From JAWKOK01 sp963765875 (GTDB taxonomy: Bacteria; Chloroflexota; Anaerolineae; Caldilineales; Caldilineaceae): a stretch of DNA of 64,000 nucleotides. The notes under the pieces were generated by a model. The model ran no database searches. It was not told the origin of the DNA and was given only the letters and a program-made list of their open reading frames with translations. Positions 45,618 to 54,219 of the stretch are shown here, one piece after another (within the stretch, counting starts at the first letter, position 1; each line of letters starts with the position of its first letter). A program made the translations under genes and the position numbers. The stretch lies in the NCBI GenBank assembly GCA_963765875.1, contig CAVXYK010000001.1:62001-126000 (forward strand), given 5' to 3'.

Positions 45618-47478
45618 AACGTTACCACTACCGGAAGAAGGTCTACCGGGTATAGACAAGGATATCGTTCTGACCGACACAGTTACGCTGCACTTGGCCG
45701 ATAGTGCTTTCTCGGGATCGGGGCGTACGGCAATCATGACGCCGACGCTTACCTTCGGCCCCAATGCCGTAGGGACGTATAACATCGAGTTCCGTGTGGA
45801 CGACGAGGACGGGGAGATCCAAGATGATGATGTGCTCGGCCAAATCACCATCGTGCCCAATTCGTGTCCATATGCCGTCGTTGAGGGACAGGTAGACGGT
45901 CCCGATAGCGGATCGACAGATACGGACTATCTCTATACCGCCAGTGTTGTGCCCGTCCAGGCATCGCAACCGATCAGCTTCACGTGGTCGCCTGAGCCCA
46001 AGAGTGGTCAAGGTACGGCAGCGGCAACCTACAATTGGAGCAGCGCCGGCGAGAGGATTCTCTCTGTGAGCGCCGAAAACTGTGGCGGCTTCGCTGGCGA
46101 TGTCAAGACGGTACAAATTCGCACCACCGAAGCGCCCGATCTCTCGATTAGCAAAATTGCGCCCAGCGTGGCCACGGCGGGCGATCGGATCACCTATACG
46201 CTGACGGTCAGCAACAGCGGTTCTATGCCTGCCTACAACTTGGAAATTACAGACGTCGTTCCTGAGTATGCGACCTACGTCAGTGGTGGTGCTTTACAGA
46301 GCGGCATCGTGAGTTGGGACGTGGGCCAACTCGATGGTTACGGGGCCTCTACCCAGGTGCAGTATGTGGTAACCGCATCGCAGACCATCACCAATGGCGT
46401 CATCAGCGTCAGTGCTGACGGCGACCACAGCGCATATAGCAACGAGCCGGTTGTGACGATCATTGCAGATGACACCGCCAAGGTGGACGGTGTGACCGAT
46501 GGCTCCCTTGTGGGCGAAACGATCGATGTCGATGTCGATGCAGGCAGTTTTGCCAACTCGGCCCAACTGGCATTGACGGAACTGGATGGGCCTACCTATC
46601 CGCTACCTGAGACGGTGTCGGGCGTCAGCGCGGCAACGATGCAGGTGGTGAAGCCGCTACGAAGCTTCCAGCTGAGGTCGTTCGGCATCGTGCGCGGTGG
46701 ACAATTCTTCTCAGTGACTGCGAACATGGGTATATCCTATGTGTTGGCGCCTCTGACCGCTGCAGAAGGCAGCGCCACGGAGATCGGTCTGCGCTACTGG
46801 ACCGGCAGCGAGTGGAGTGACGAGGGCATCAGCTGCGTCGCTGAATCGACGGCGCTTGAATGTGTTGTCCAGGCGCCGTTCGATACTGAATATGTTGTAC
46901 TCGAAACCACCGCTTCGGGAAACGACACTGAGATCGTCGGACTGGCCGCAAGCAACGATGGGCCGACGAAGCGTGGGAACGCGACCAGCCTAAGCGCGAC
47001 CATCACCAGTGGTTCCGGGATCTCTTATCTTTGGGATTTCGGTGACGGTAGCAGCGCTACCGGAGCGACGCCTAGCCATGTATATGCAGCGAGTGGCACA
47101 TACACTGTCAAGGTAACGGCCAGCAATAGCGTCAACACCCAGGTGGCAACCACTGTCGTCGAGGTGGCGGATGCTGTGATTGAGGTACGTAACTTCGAGT
47201 TTGTCGCCAAGGATGTGACGGTGCCGGCGGGTAGTCGCGTGATCTGGGTACGGGTGGAAGGCAATCACAACGTCAATGCCGACAATGGTGAATTCCGCAG
47301 CGGTGACCCAAGCAGTCTATGGGCTACCTATTCGTTCACTTTTGACAGCGAGGGTACCTATCCGTACTACTGCGAGTTGCACGGTGCTTCAGGTGGATCA
47401 GGCATGTCAGGCACTGTAAACGTGAGTCCCAGCAGTTCCAACGAGACCGAGATCTTCCTGCCGTTCGTGACCAGATAG
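45592..47478 (+). CDS. C-terminal part of the subtilase: DUF11, PKD and cupredoxin domains
   Basis: Same gene as the preceding feature, read after the frameshift near 45503 (DQEGNTAAWIRVVEREGANS bridges the break). Regions in order: a beta-sandwich pair (SFTWSPEPKSGQGTAAATY), a DUF11-type repeat (ISKIAPSVATAGDRITYTLT), a PKD domain (YLWDFGDGSSATGATPSHVY), then a plastocyanin-like domain (VRNFEFVAKDVTVPAGSRVI) with possible copper ligands His (EGNHNVNA), Cys and His (YYCELHGA), Met (SGMSG). The protein ends EIFLPFVTR, a short tail like those on exported Chloroflexota proteins. A local GTG at 45592 could start it only by chance. Confidence 0.88.
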   Translation: MSVSRSLTETLPLPEEGLPGIDKDIVLTDTVTLHLADSAFSGSGRTAIMTPTLTFGPNAVGTYNIEFRVDDEDGEIQDDDVLGQITIVPNSCPYAVVEGQVDGPDSGSTDTDYLYTASVVPVQASQPISFTWSPEPKSGQGTAAATYNWSSAGERILSVSAENCGGFAGDVKTVQIRTTEAPDLSISKIAPSVATAGDRITYTLTVSNSGSMPAYNLEITDVVPEYATYVSGGALQSGIVSWDVGQLDGYGASTQVQYVVTASQTITNGVISVSADGDHSAYSNEPVVTIIADDTAKVDGVTDGSLVGETIDVDVDAGSFANSAQLALTELDGPTYPLPETVSGVSAATMQVVKPLRSFQLRSFGIVRGGQFFSVTANMGISYVLAPLTAAEGSATEIGLRYWTGSEWSDEGISCVAESTALECVVQAPFDTEYVVLETTASGNDTEIVGLAASNDGPTKRGNATSLSATITSGSGISYLWDFGDGSSATGATPSHVYAASGTYTVKVTASNSVNTQVATTVVEVADAVIEVRNFEFVAKDVTVPAGSRVIWVRVEGNHNVNADNGEFRSGDPSSLWATYSFTFDSEGTYPYYCELHGASGGSGMSGTVNVSPSSSNETEIFLPFVTR

Positions 47479-47543
47479 ATGGTTCAGTTTGGCTGACGGC
47501 GAACGTGAAAATCGTCTGAGGTCTGATTGCTCCGGACAAGGAG

Positions 47544-47575
47544 AGACCCGTGCGATCTTGTGCACGGGTCTTTTC
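47544..47575 (+). terminator. Rho-independent terminator of the subtilase gene
   Basis: AGACCCGTGC and GCACGGGTCT form a perfect 10-bp stem with an 8-base loop, followed by TTTTCTT, 65 bases past the stop. Confidence 0.85.
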
Positions 47576-47626
47576 TTAGGGCTCTACAGTTCTCACTTTG
47601 TCGTGTCGGCAGGCGTGGGATTGCAG

Positions 47627-47820
47627 TACACCGGCGGGTTGTGGGTGGGCAAGTTCATCAAGACGGTGACCTACCAGCGAGTTGTCACTGACGAAGCCAG
47701 CGCCCTGGTCGGCGAGTATTGCTCTCGACTCTGCGCCATCGAGCGCTTCTGGGGACACAAAGCCCAGGCTGATCTACGTGTGCAACGTTTTGGCGGAGCC
47801 GACATGACCGGTGAGAAGTA
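47627..47820 (+). pseudogene. Duplicate of the 3' end of the HisD-like gene
   Basis: YTGGLWVGKFIKTVTYQRVV and GEYCSRLCAIERFWGHKAQA correspond to the last 56 codons of the HisD-like gene at 41823-43097, with about 85% DNA identity from 47627 to 47793 (compare 42927-43093). A short new tail (GGADMTGEK) follows before a stop. There is no N-terminal part. The original and this copy flank the whole subtilase gene in the same orientation. Confidence 0.88.
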
Positions 47821-47842
47821 GCGCACGCAGAAAAAGCACAGC

Positions 47843-47881
47843 AAAAAGGGGCCGGCTTCTCGCAGAAGCCGGCCCCTTTTT
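47843..47881. terminator. Bidirectional terminator with 18-bp perfect stem
   Basis: AAAAAGGGGCCGGCTTCT pairs exactly with AGAAGCCGGCCCCTTTTT around CGC. The A-run and T-run serve both strands, ending the HisD fragment region and the convergent DUF805 gene. Confidence 0.95.
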
Positions 47882-47915
47882 CATTGTTGTGTTCAGTCAG
47901 GTAAACGCATATGCG

Positions 47916-48299
47916 TTATGCGGCAATTCGGGCGTTTTCTGCCTCTTTGGGGTTGGAGCCATACTGGTTTTCACCCGGATCGCTGTCCTTCACGAACCAG
48001 ATGATGAGGACGATGAACCCGATAAGCGGGATGAGACCGATCAGCAACCACCAGCCGCTTCGACCGATGTCGTGGAGTCTTCGAACGGCCACGGCCAGGC
48101 CGGGGAGGAGCACGGCCAGGCTATAGATGCCGCTCAATAGACCCATGCCCATATCCGCGCCTGTACCTAGTACCGTATCAATGCCAATCAACACGACGCT
48201 GATGATGATATTGAAGAGAAAGAAGTACCAATATTCCGCACGTTGAGCTCGTCCGCTGAAGGTCGCATATTTCTTGAGTACGTCAATATACCAGTGCAT
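47916..48299 (-). CDS. DUF805 family membrane protein
   Basis: 127 residues from ATG 48299, preceded by GGAAAGGAT. It starts HWYIDVLKKYATFSGRAQRA, the DUF805 signature, followed by EYWYFFLFN and, near the C-terminus, AVRRLHDIGRSGWWLLIGLI. Four hydrophobic segments place it in the inner membrane. The C-terminal acidic tail is NQYGSNPKEAENARIAA. Family function is unknown. Confidence 0.92.
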   Translation of the reverse strand: MHWYIDVLKKYATFSGRAQRAEYWYFFLFNIIISVVLIGIDTVLGTGADMGMGLLSGIYSLAVLLPGLAVAVRRLHDIGRSGWWLLIGLIPLIGFIVLIIWFVKDSDPGENQYGSNPKEAENARIAA

Positions 48300-48422
48300 T
48301 TCTGACCCATCCTTTCCTGTGATGTAATGCTTCGATCTGTTGCATTTGTTTGGCAATCAATCAGAGAGTAGCACAGGGCCAGTCAATCGCCAAACAGCTT
48401 CTTGAGGGCAGGGTGAATGGAC

Positions 48423-48521
48423 GCCTCACCCTACTGCGCCTCCGCCTAGGAAGCTACGCGTCCGTCTCCAATTTTTGGAGAGGGACCGCCGTGCGCTTGA
48501 GGCGTCCCGGCAGGGTGAGGC
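48423..48521. repeat. Dispersed element, copy 2 (GCCTCACCCT...AGGGTGAGGC)
   Basis: Ends match copy 1 at 20904: GCCTCACCCTACTGCGCCTC and CGGCAGGGTGAGGC, with the same TACGCGTCC, GTCTCCAATTTTTGGAGAG and GGACCGCC core. Lengths differ by a few small gaps. Confidence 0.85.
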
Positions 48522-48641
48522 AACACGCCCCGAACTTGAGATACACACGCTCATTTTCTTGTGATTGCGATCAACACGTAGCTATGATACGGTTCTATTA
48601 GATTCCGCAACCCACTACCAGTAGAAAGGAGGTGAATCCCA

Positions 48642-48731
48642 ATGAAGATTGCCGCAACGGTACAGTGCCGACGACGCAGTTTAGAAAAACCTACATCGGG
48701 AAAACGCCTCCGCCAGGTCCTCTTCTCCTAA
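48642..48731 (+). CDS. Possible 29-residue small protein or leader peptide
   Basis: ATG 48642 has an almost perfect ribosome-binding site, AAAGGAGGTGA, at ideal spacing. The peptide is short and basic (MKIAATVQCRRRSLEKPTSG, KRLRQVLFS). It lies 80 bases upstream of the GNAT gene, so it could be a leader. I see no family and no hydrophobic segment. Only the ribosome-binding site argues for translation. Confidence 0.4.
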   Translation: MKIAATVQCRRRSLEKPTSGKRLRQVLFS

Positions 48732-48811
48732 CTTGGTTGTGCGAACTGACGGCAAGGTCTTTTTCCCATTTGTAGCCCGTTTTCGCAACGAGTTCAGGAA
48801 AGGACCCGAAC

Positions 48812-49657
48812 ATGCCCGAATCTTCAAGAATGCCTGTCGATCGCTCGATCTCCAAACAGGTGCAAGAAAACTTCACAACCTACTTTCGACTCTTTGACGG
48901 ATTGCCCGGTATTTCTTTCGTTGAAGATGATGTCACGTGGAATACCAGTCAAGGATTGCCTGGCAATATGGTGTTGGGCACGCAGTTGCCCAGCGAGAGC
49001 GCTGACGCCGCCATCGACGATACGCTGCGCCGAATCGGGCAACAGGCGGATGATGTGGATTGGTTTGTCTTTCCCAGCTGCCGGCCGACCGATCTGGGCG
49101 ACCGACTGATCACGTACGCTGATGCCGGCGGTCTCGACTGTGAGTGGGAACTCTACGGGGATATCGGCGGTTCTGGCGGCAACTGGATGTGGGCTGACCT
49201 GACTGCGCTGCCCGAGAGGATGTCGGCTCCTGAGGGGTTCCACGTCAAACGGGTAACGGACCAGCACATGTTGGATGAATGGATCGAGATCAACTCGCGT
49301 GGATTCGGCTCGCCGGACTATGACACCTTCCACGCCGGTTACGCTCGTCATGGATTTAGTGACGACGCCGTGGTCAGCCATTATATCGGTTACGTGGATG
49401 AAGAACCGGTCACGTCGTCCACATTGCTCATCGCTGGAGGCAGTGCCGCCGCCTACAATATCTCCACGCCCGAGGAGTTGCGGCGTCAAGGCTTTGGACG
49501 AACCATCACCCATGCGACGCTGAGCGCTGCGCTTGCGCGCGGCTATGATTGGAGTTGGATCTGGTCTTCCTCGCTGGGAAAGAGCGTCTATGAGGGGCTC
49601 GGGTTCGTGATGGCGGATTTCGGCATCCGCGAGTATCAGTGGAGAAAACGAGCATGA
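48812..49657 (+). CDS. GNAT family N-acetyltransferase
   Basis: 281 residues; ATG after AGGAAAGGAC. The C-terminal half is a GNAT fold: VTDQHMLDEWIEINSRGFGS, YIGYVDEEPVTSSTLL, and the acetyl-CoA motif A in PEELRRQGFGRTITHATLSA, ending SVYEGLGFVMADFGIREYQW. The N-terminal 130 residues (VFPSCRPTDLGDRLI) are a less conserved region often seen in these larger GNAT proteins. The stop overlaps the next gene's ATG (ATGA), so the two are translationally coupled. Acceptor unknown. Confidence 0.9.
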   Translation: MPESSRMPVDRSISKQVQENFTTYFRLFDGLPGISFVEDDVTWNTSQGLPGNMVLGTQLPSESADAAIDDTLRRIGQQADDVDWFVFPSCRPTDLGDRLITYADAGGLDCEWELYGDIGGSGGNWMWADLTALPERMSAPEGFHVKRVTDQHMLDEWIEINSRGFGSPDYDTFHAGYARHGFSDDAVVSHYIGYVDEEPVTSSTLLIAGGSAAAYNISTPEELRRQGFGRTITHATLSAALARGYDWSWIWSSSLGKSVYEGLGFVMADFGIREYQWRKRA

Positions 49658-50334
49658 TTGAATTGGATCACGTCTTCATCTTTGTTTCGCCGGGCGCACC
49701 GGAAGCCGAAGCGCTCATTGAGCTGGGCTTTGATGAAGGTGCAGGGAACGTACACCCGGGCCAAGGGACAGCCAACCGGCGATTCTTCTTCGATCGAACA
49801 TTTCTGGAACTGCTCTGGGTTCATGATGAAGATGAGGTGCGAAGCGCCTTGATTGCGCCGACCTTTTTGTGGGAACGTTCCCGGTCAGTCGAGACCGGCT
49901 ATTCGCCTTTCGGACTCTGTGTACGACCTCAAGATCCGCGACAAACAGACGGTGACCAGATTGTGCTTGCGCAGACGTGGGCCTACTTGCCGCCCTATCT
50001 TCCCGATGGAATGAGCATCGCCGTGGCCGACAATCGTTCGAATGCGCGAGAGCCAATGTTGTTCCAGATTGCGGGTGGCCCAATGCCGGACAGCAAGATG
50101 CCGGCACAAGATACCGAGGTTCGGCATCCGCTTGGAGTGCGCAAGATCACAAAGGTAATCCTACAGACGCCTGTTTGGCAGGAGCCCTCGGCCGCGATGG
50201 CTCGACTTCTAGAAACAGACTGGATGTTTCACGAGTTCAATCAAGAGACGCATCTGATTCTTGAGTTTGACCATTGCGGGCAGCAGCAGGTCGCGGATCT
50301 ATCGCCGCAACTGCCTCTGACCGTCAAGTGGTGA
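49654..50334 (+). CDS. Glyoxalase-like domain (VOC) protein
   Basis: 226 residues. The first half begins IELDHVFIFVSPGAPEAEAL and has GQGTANRRFFFDRTFLELLW, as in the glyoxalase-like domain family. The second half ends LETDWMFHEFNQETHLILEF, another beta strand pair. Start chosen at ATG 49654 because of the ATGA overlap; an in-frame GTG at 49639 is possible. Enzymatic role is unknown; coupling to the GNAT gene suggests a shared task. Confidence 0.85.
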   Translation: MIELDHVFIFVSPGAPEAEALIELGFDEGAGNVHPGQGTANRRFFFDRTFLELLWVHDEDEVRSALIAPTFLWERSRSVETGYSPFGLCVRPQDPRQTDGDQIVLAQTWAYLPPYLPDGMSIAVADNRSNAREPMLFQIAGGPMPDSKMPAQDTEVRHPLGVRKITKVILQTPVWQEPSAAMARLLETDWMFHEFNQETHLILEFDHCGQQQVADLSPQLPLTVKW

Positions 50335-50434
50335 CACTACTTGGCACGATAAATGCTTGTCCTGGATTACACTGTCGTGGCGATCGGTATTGCCAAATGA
50401 CTAACCGTCAATCGCTCTGAGGTGCTCGGAACGT

Positions 50435-50716
50435 ATGGAGTTAACGGCTCGACCCTACCGCAACGACATGGACCGGGCAAAGATGCGGCAACTGCTGGTC
50501 ATCAGCACACAGGCCAATATCTCTGCCTCGTACATGCACCCTGGCGTTCTGGATCGGGCGACCCGTAGTTCGCCCGACGAGCAGGCGAACCGTCGCAACG
50601 TTCTGATCTGGGAACGAGATGAAAAACGGGCGCCACTTGAGTTCAGCCAACGCCCGCTCTATGGCGAGATATTTATCCGCTCAGAAAACGTAGCGAACGT
50701 CCGTCAATTCCTCTGA
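50435..50716 (+). pseudogene. Truncated GNAT N-terminal fragment
   Basis: The first 65 residues (ELTARPYRNDMDRAKMRQLL, NISASYMHPGVLDRATRSSP, DEQANRRNVLIWERDEK) look like the start of a GNAT family protein; the remaining 28 residues do not continue the fold, and the acetyl-CoA motif is missing. The 3' end runs over the C-terminus of the convergent SDR gene. Probably a broken gene end. Confidence 0.5.
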
Positions 50717-51590
50717 AACTTCCCAGAGCCTCGCTGCAAGCGCCTTGTCAAGCGATCTGTCATTGGACTCGACTTCCTTGGGATGTCCGCGCATTTCCAT
50801 CATGCCTTCAGGACCATAGAAGCTGCCGGCGTGCGCGTCTGGTGAGGTTGCTGCATAGAGGGTGGGCAGTGCGCCCATGGGTGCACTCTGTGCAAGAAAC
50901 CGATTGCCGAAACTTGCCAACGCTGAATGTTGCTGCAAGTTTGTTGAAGTCCATCCTGGGTGGGCGGCGGTGGCGATGGTCTGTTTGCCGGCTGCCTCCA
51001 GCTTGCGTTGTAGTTCATAGGTAAACAGCAGGTTTGCCAGCTTGCTCTGGCCATAGGCCTCACCGCCCTTGTAGGAACGAGTCTCCCATTGTAGATCGTC
51101 AAATTCGATCGTGCCGCGACGGTGGAGGGCGCTGCTCACCGTGACGATACGCGAATCCGGTGTCCGAAGAATGAGGTCAAGCAGCAGCCCGGTCAGTGCA
51201 AAATGACCGAGATGGTTGACGCCAAACTGGGACTCGAAACCCTGTGCCGTTTTGGCATAGGGCGGCTCCATGATGCCGGCGTTGTTAATCAGCAGATCCA
51301 GGTGATCATATTTTGCCTGGAAATCAGATGCAAAGCTGTGAATCGAGTCTAGATCGCCCAGATCCAACTGCATCACGACGATCTTGCCGGCCGGATTGGT
51401 CTGGCGGATCTGCTCGGCGGCTGCGTTGGCTTTGTCGAGACTGCGACAGGCCATGATAACGGTGGCCCCATGATTAACCAGGGGCCACGCCTGTTTCGTA
51501 GCCGATGCCGCTATTGGCGCCGGTGACGATGGCGACACGGCCAGTCTGGTCGGGGATATCAGCGGCTGTCCATTTCTTGTTTTCACTCAT
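50681..51590 (-). pseudogene. SDR family oxidoreductase, frameshifted near N-terminus
   Basis: Starts at ATG 51590 (AAGGGAGACC upstream): KKWTAADIPDQTGRVAIVTG, GANSGIGYET, then one extra base near 51487, then LVNHGATVIMACRSLDKANA and the rest in one frame. Catalytic Tyr-Lys in AYGQSKLANLLFTYELQ. Ends LWEVSEELTDVRYVF. This is the family of retinol-dehydrogenase/protochlorophyllide-reductase-like SDRs common in bacteria. It is one of three close relatives in the next 5 kb, all damaged. Reads into the GNAT fragment at its 3' end. Confidence 0.88.
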
Positions 51591-51662
51591 ATTGGTCTCC
51601 CTTGGAAATTTCTTGAACACCCTCACTTGTAGATCAGCAATCCCGGAATGCTGGTCCATTGA

Positions 51663-52883
51663 TCAATCGATCAGAATCTCCTCTGCCCCCAAAGCAACAA
51701 CCCACACCTTGAATCCGTAGAAGACCGGCAGAAGCATGAGCAAGACCAGTATCATCAGTAGTGCATTCGCAGCCAGGGGAAGGAACCCCATGGCAAACGA
51801 CAGCGCAGCGCACAGCGCCGTCATCATGGCTGCCCGCCGATAGAGCGACAGATGTTGCTGTTGAAGCTGAATCGTTCCCATTAGTAGCGCGATGCAGACC
51901 AGCGTCGCCGCAATGGCGCCGACCAGCAGTAAACCAACGTCCTGTGGCATCGGTTCGCCGGCATGTTCCACCACGTTGAGGACGGCCGAGCCCGTGGCAA
52001 CGATGCTCATGGTCATGAAGAGGTGCAGGTAGATCCAGGCGCCGGATCGCAGACCACCGATTGGCATGTGTCGGGAAACGAAATCAAAGTAGAGCCACCA
52101 GATGCCAATGGCCAGCAACATACCCAACGTCGCGGTAATGCCCACTCCCCAGGTCAGATGATGGTGACCGGCTACACCACGCACCACACTCACGATCACC
52201 TCGCCCAGCACGATGATGGTTAGGAGCCCAAAGCGCTCGACAATGGACGGACTTGGTCGCATGCTCCGCTCGTGTTCGGCCAACACCTCCGGATCGGATG
52301 GCCGTCGGATGAACGAAACCAGTGGCATCAACACGCTGAGCAACGTACCAATGCCCCACAGATAGAATCGCCATGGAGGCGGCACAAGCGCTGAGACAAC
52401 AAAGATCGCCGTCGAGAACAGATAGGTGTACACGTAGGGCGTGGAGAGCGGTCGGTGCAGTGGATCATGGACACCCGTTCGCCACCAGAGAAAGGTGATG
52501 ATCAATTGGTAGGCGGCAAAGGCGAGCGCAAAACCGACCGACCCGTCGCCAAATGCGTTATGGGCAAAGACGGCCATGGCCGCGACCGTAAACATCTGCA
52601 GAAATGTGAATACCCGAGTGCGGATGTCGTTGTTGCCGTGCAAATCGTGATAGAGAGCGCCGTTGAGCCAGGCAAACCAGACGAGCACGAAGAGCATGGC
52701 GAATTCTACAAAGCCCTGCAGGCCAACGTGCACGGCCAATCCGTGGCTGAGTTCGGCGATGACCACCACATAGACGAGATCGTAGAAGAGTTCCAAGAAC
52801 GTGACGGTCCGTTCCTCTTCGCGATCACTGGTTCTGCGTGGAGGCTGCCACCACTTGCGGAAGTTTCGCGTAATGACGGTCAT
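51663..52883 (-). CDS. ltrA: Low temperature requirement protein A (LtrA) family membrane protein
   Basis: 406 residues with many membrane helices. Family start VTFLELFYDLVYVVVIAELS is clear, followed by FAWLNGALYHDLHGNNDIRT and, mid-protein, ERFGLLTIIVLGEVIVSVVR. LtrA proteins occur widely in bacteria; the name comes from Listeria growth at low temperature, but the molecular function is unknown. Positioned between two SDR genes on the same strand. Intact, in contrast to its neighbours. Confidence 0.92.
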   Translation of the reverse strand: MTVITRNFRKWWQPPRRTSDREEERTVTFLELFYDLVYVVVIAELSHGLAVHVGLQGFVEFAMLFVLVWFAWLNGALYHDLHGNNDIRTRVFTFLQMFTVAAMAVFAHNAFGDGSVGFALAFAAYQLIITFLWWRTGVHDPLHRPLSTPYVYTYLFSTAIFVVSALVPPPWRFYLWGIGTLLSVLMPLVSFIRRPSDPEVLAEHERSMRPSPSIVERFGLLTIIVLGEVIVSVVRGVAGHHHLTWGVGITATLGMLLAIGIWWLYFDFVSRHMPIGGLRSGAWIYLHLFMTMSIVATGSAVLNVVEHAGEPMPQDVGLLLVGAIAATLVCIALLMGTIQLQQQHLSLYRRAAMMTALCAALSFAMGFLPLAANALLMILVLLMLLPVFYGFKVWVVALGAEEILID

Positions 52884-53070
52884 TTGGCTCTCCTGGATGC
52901 GCTGCGTCGATCATTCTTGCTGTCGTAGTGCCGTTCTTTCCGCCAAAGATAAGGCTTCTAGGCGATCCCACAGAAAAAATGATCTACAAAGACGCACAGC
53001 GAGACAAGAAACGATTCGCCCTTCGTGAGAATTCGTGTTTCTCGTGGATAACAGTTTTCCTGTAGTTGCC

Positions 53071-54086
53071 TCAATCCAAATAGTAGACGCCGGTCATCTC
53101 TTCGGAAAGCGCCCAGAGCCGCCGGCATCTTCTTCATTGTGTGAAGCCTCGCTCGAGGGCACCTACACCGGATGGCCGCGCTGTTCCATGAAGCCATCGG
53201 GGCCGTAATAATCGCCTCCCTCGACGCCCGGGTCAACGGCCGCACGAATGGTGGGCAATGCCCCCATGTCCGCACCCTGGAACATGCGGTCGGCTAGAGG
53301 GGCCAAAAGCTTGAAGTACCATCGGTCATACAGGTGCGTTGCCCAGGTTGGTGTCGGACACGCCGGGATGCGCGGCCACGGCAATTGCATCGACGCCGAT
53401 TGGCTTCGTAGCGGCGTTGCAATTCATAGGTGAAGAGCAGGTTGGCCAGCTTGGAGCGACCATAGGCGCCTGTCGATGAATAGCCCACGCCCCCCTCGTA
53501 GTGCAGGTTGTCGAAGTCCATTGCGCCCATGCGATGGGCGCCGCTGCTCACATTGACCACCCGAGAGCCGGGCGTCTTGAGCAGATGATCGATCAGCAGC
53601 CCAGTCAGCGCAAAGTGCCCCAGATGGTTGGTGCCCAGTTGGCGTTCAAAGCCATCTTCGGTGGTCCCATAGGGCACCATCATGATGCCTGCGTTGTTGA
53701 CCAACACATCGAGCCGGTCATGGCGTGCCTGAAATGCCTGGGCGAACTGATGCACGGAGGATTGGCTGGCCAGATCCAGTTGCATGATCTTTGCCTGTGC
53801 GTCCGGAAGCTCCGTCATGATGGCGTCCAGGGCGACCTGCGCCTTCTCCAGATTGCGACAGGCAAGAACGACCTGTGCGCCATTGCGCGCAAACTCCCTG
53901 GCGGCCTCAAACCCGATGCCGCTGTTGGCCCCGGTGACAATGATCACCTTTCCAGCTCAGGTCCGGCATGTTTGCCGTTGTCCAGACCTCGCCTGTTTTC
54001 TTTTCTTCGTTTGCTGCTGACAAACTTATACAGACCGAAGCCGCCAACACAAAGAACGTACCGACAGCCAGCGCTTTCCGACTCAT
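53071..54086 (-). pseudogene. SDR family oxidoreductase with signal peptide, four frameshifts
   Basis: ATG 54086 with AAGGAG upstream gives RKALAVGTFFVLAASVCISL, a signal-peptide-like N-terminus, then EVWTTANMPDLS; after a shift near 53953 the SDR body follows (IIVTGANSGIGFEAAREFAR, LVNNAGIMMVPYG, GAYGRSKLANLLFTYELQ). Further shifts near 53408, 53340 and 53120 precede the expected end LWALSEEMTGVYYLD. An exported SDR is unusual. Same family as the genes at 50681 and 54220. Confidence 0.82.
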
Positions 54087-54219
54087 ACAGAACTCCTTCC
54101 ATGGATGCTATTTCAGTGACTCTCCTGCAAAAAGCCCGGCTTCTGTCAGCAAGACAATAGGGCGCCAGAGTGAGAAGCCGGGCTTTTCGACGCCGATACA
54201 CCTTTTTGCAGTGCAGTCT

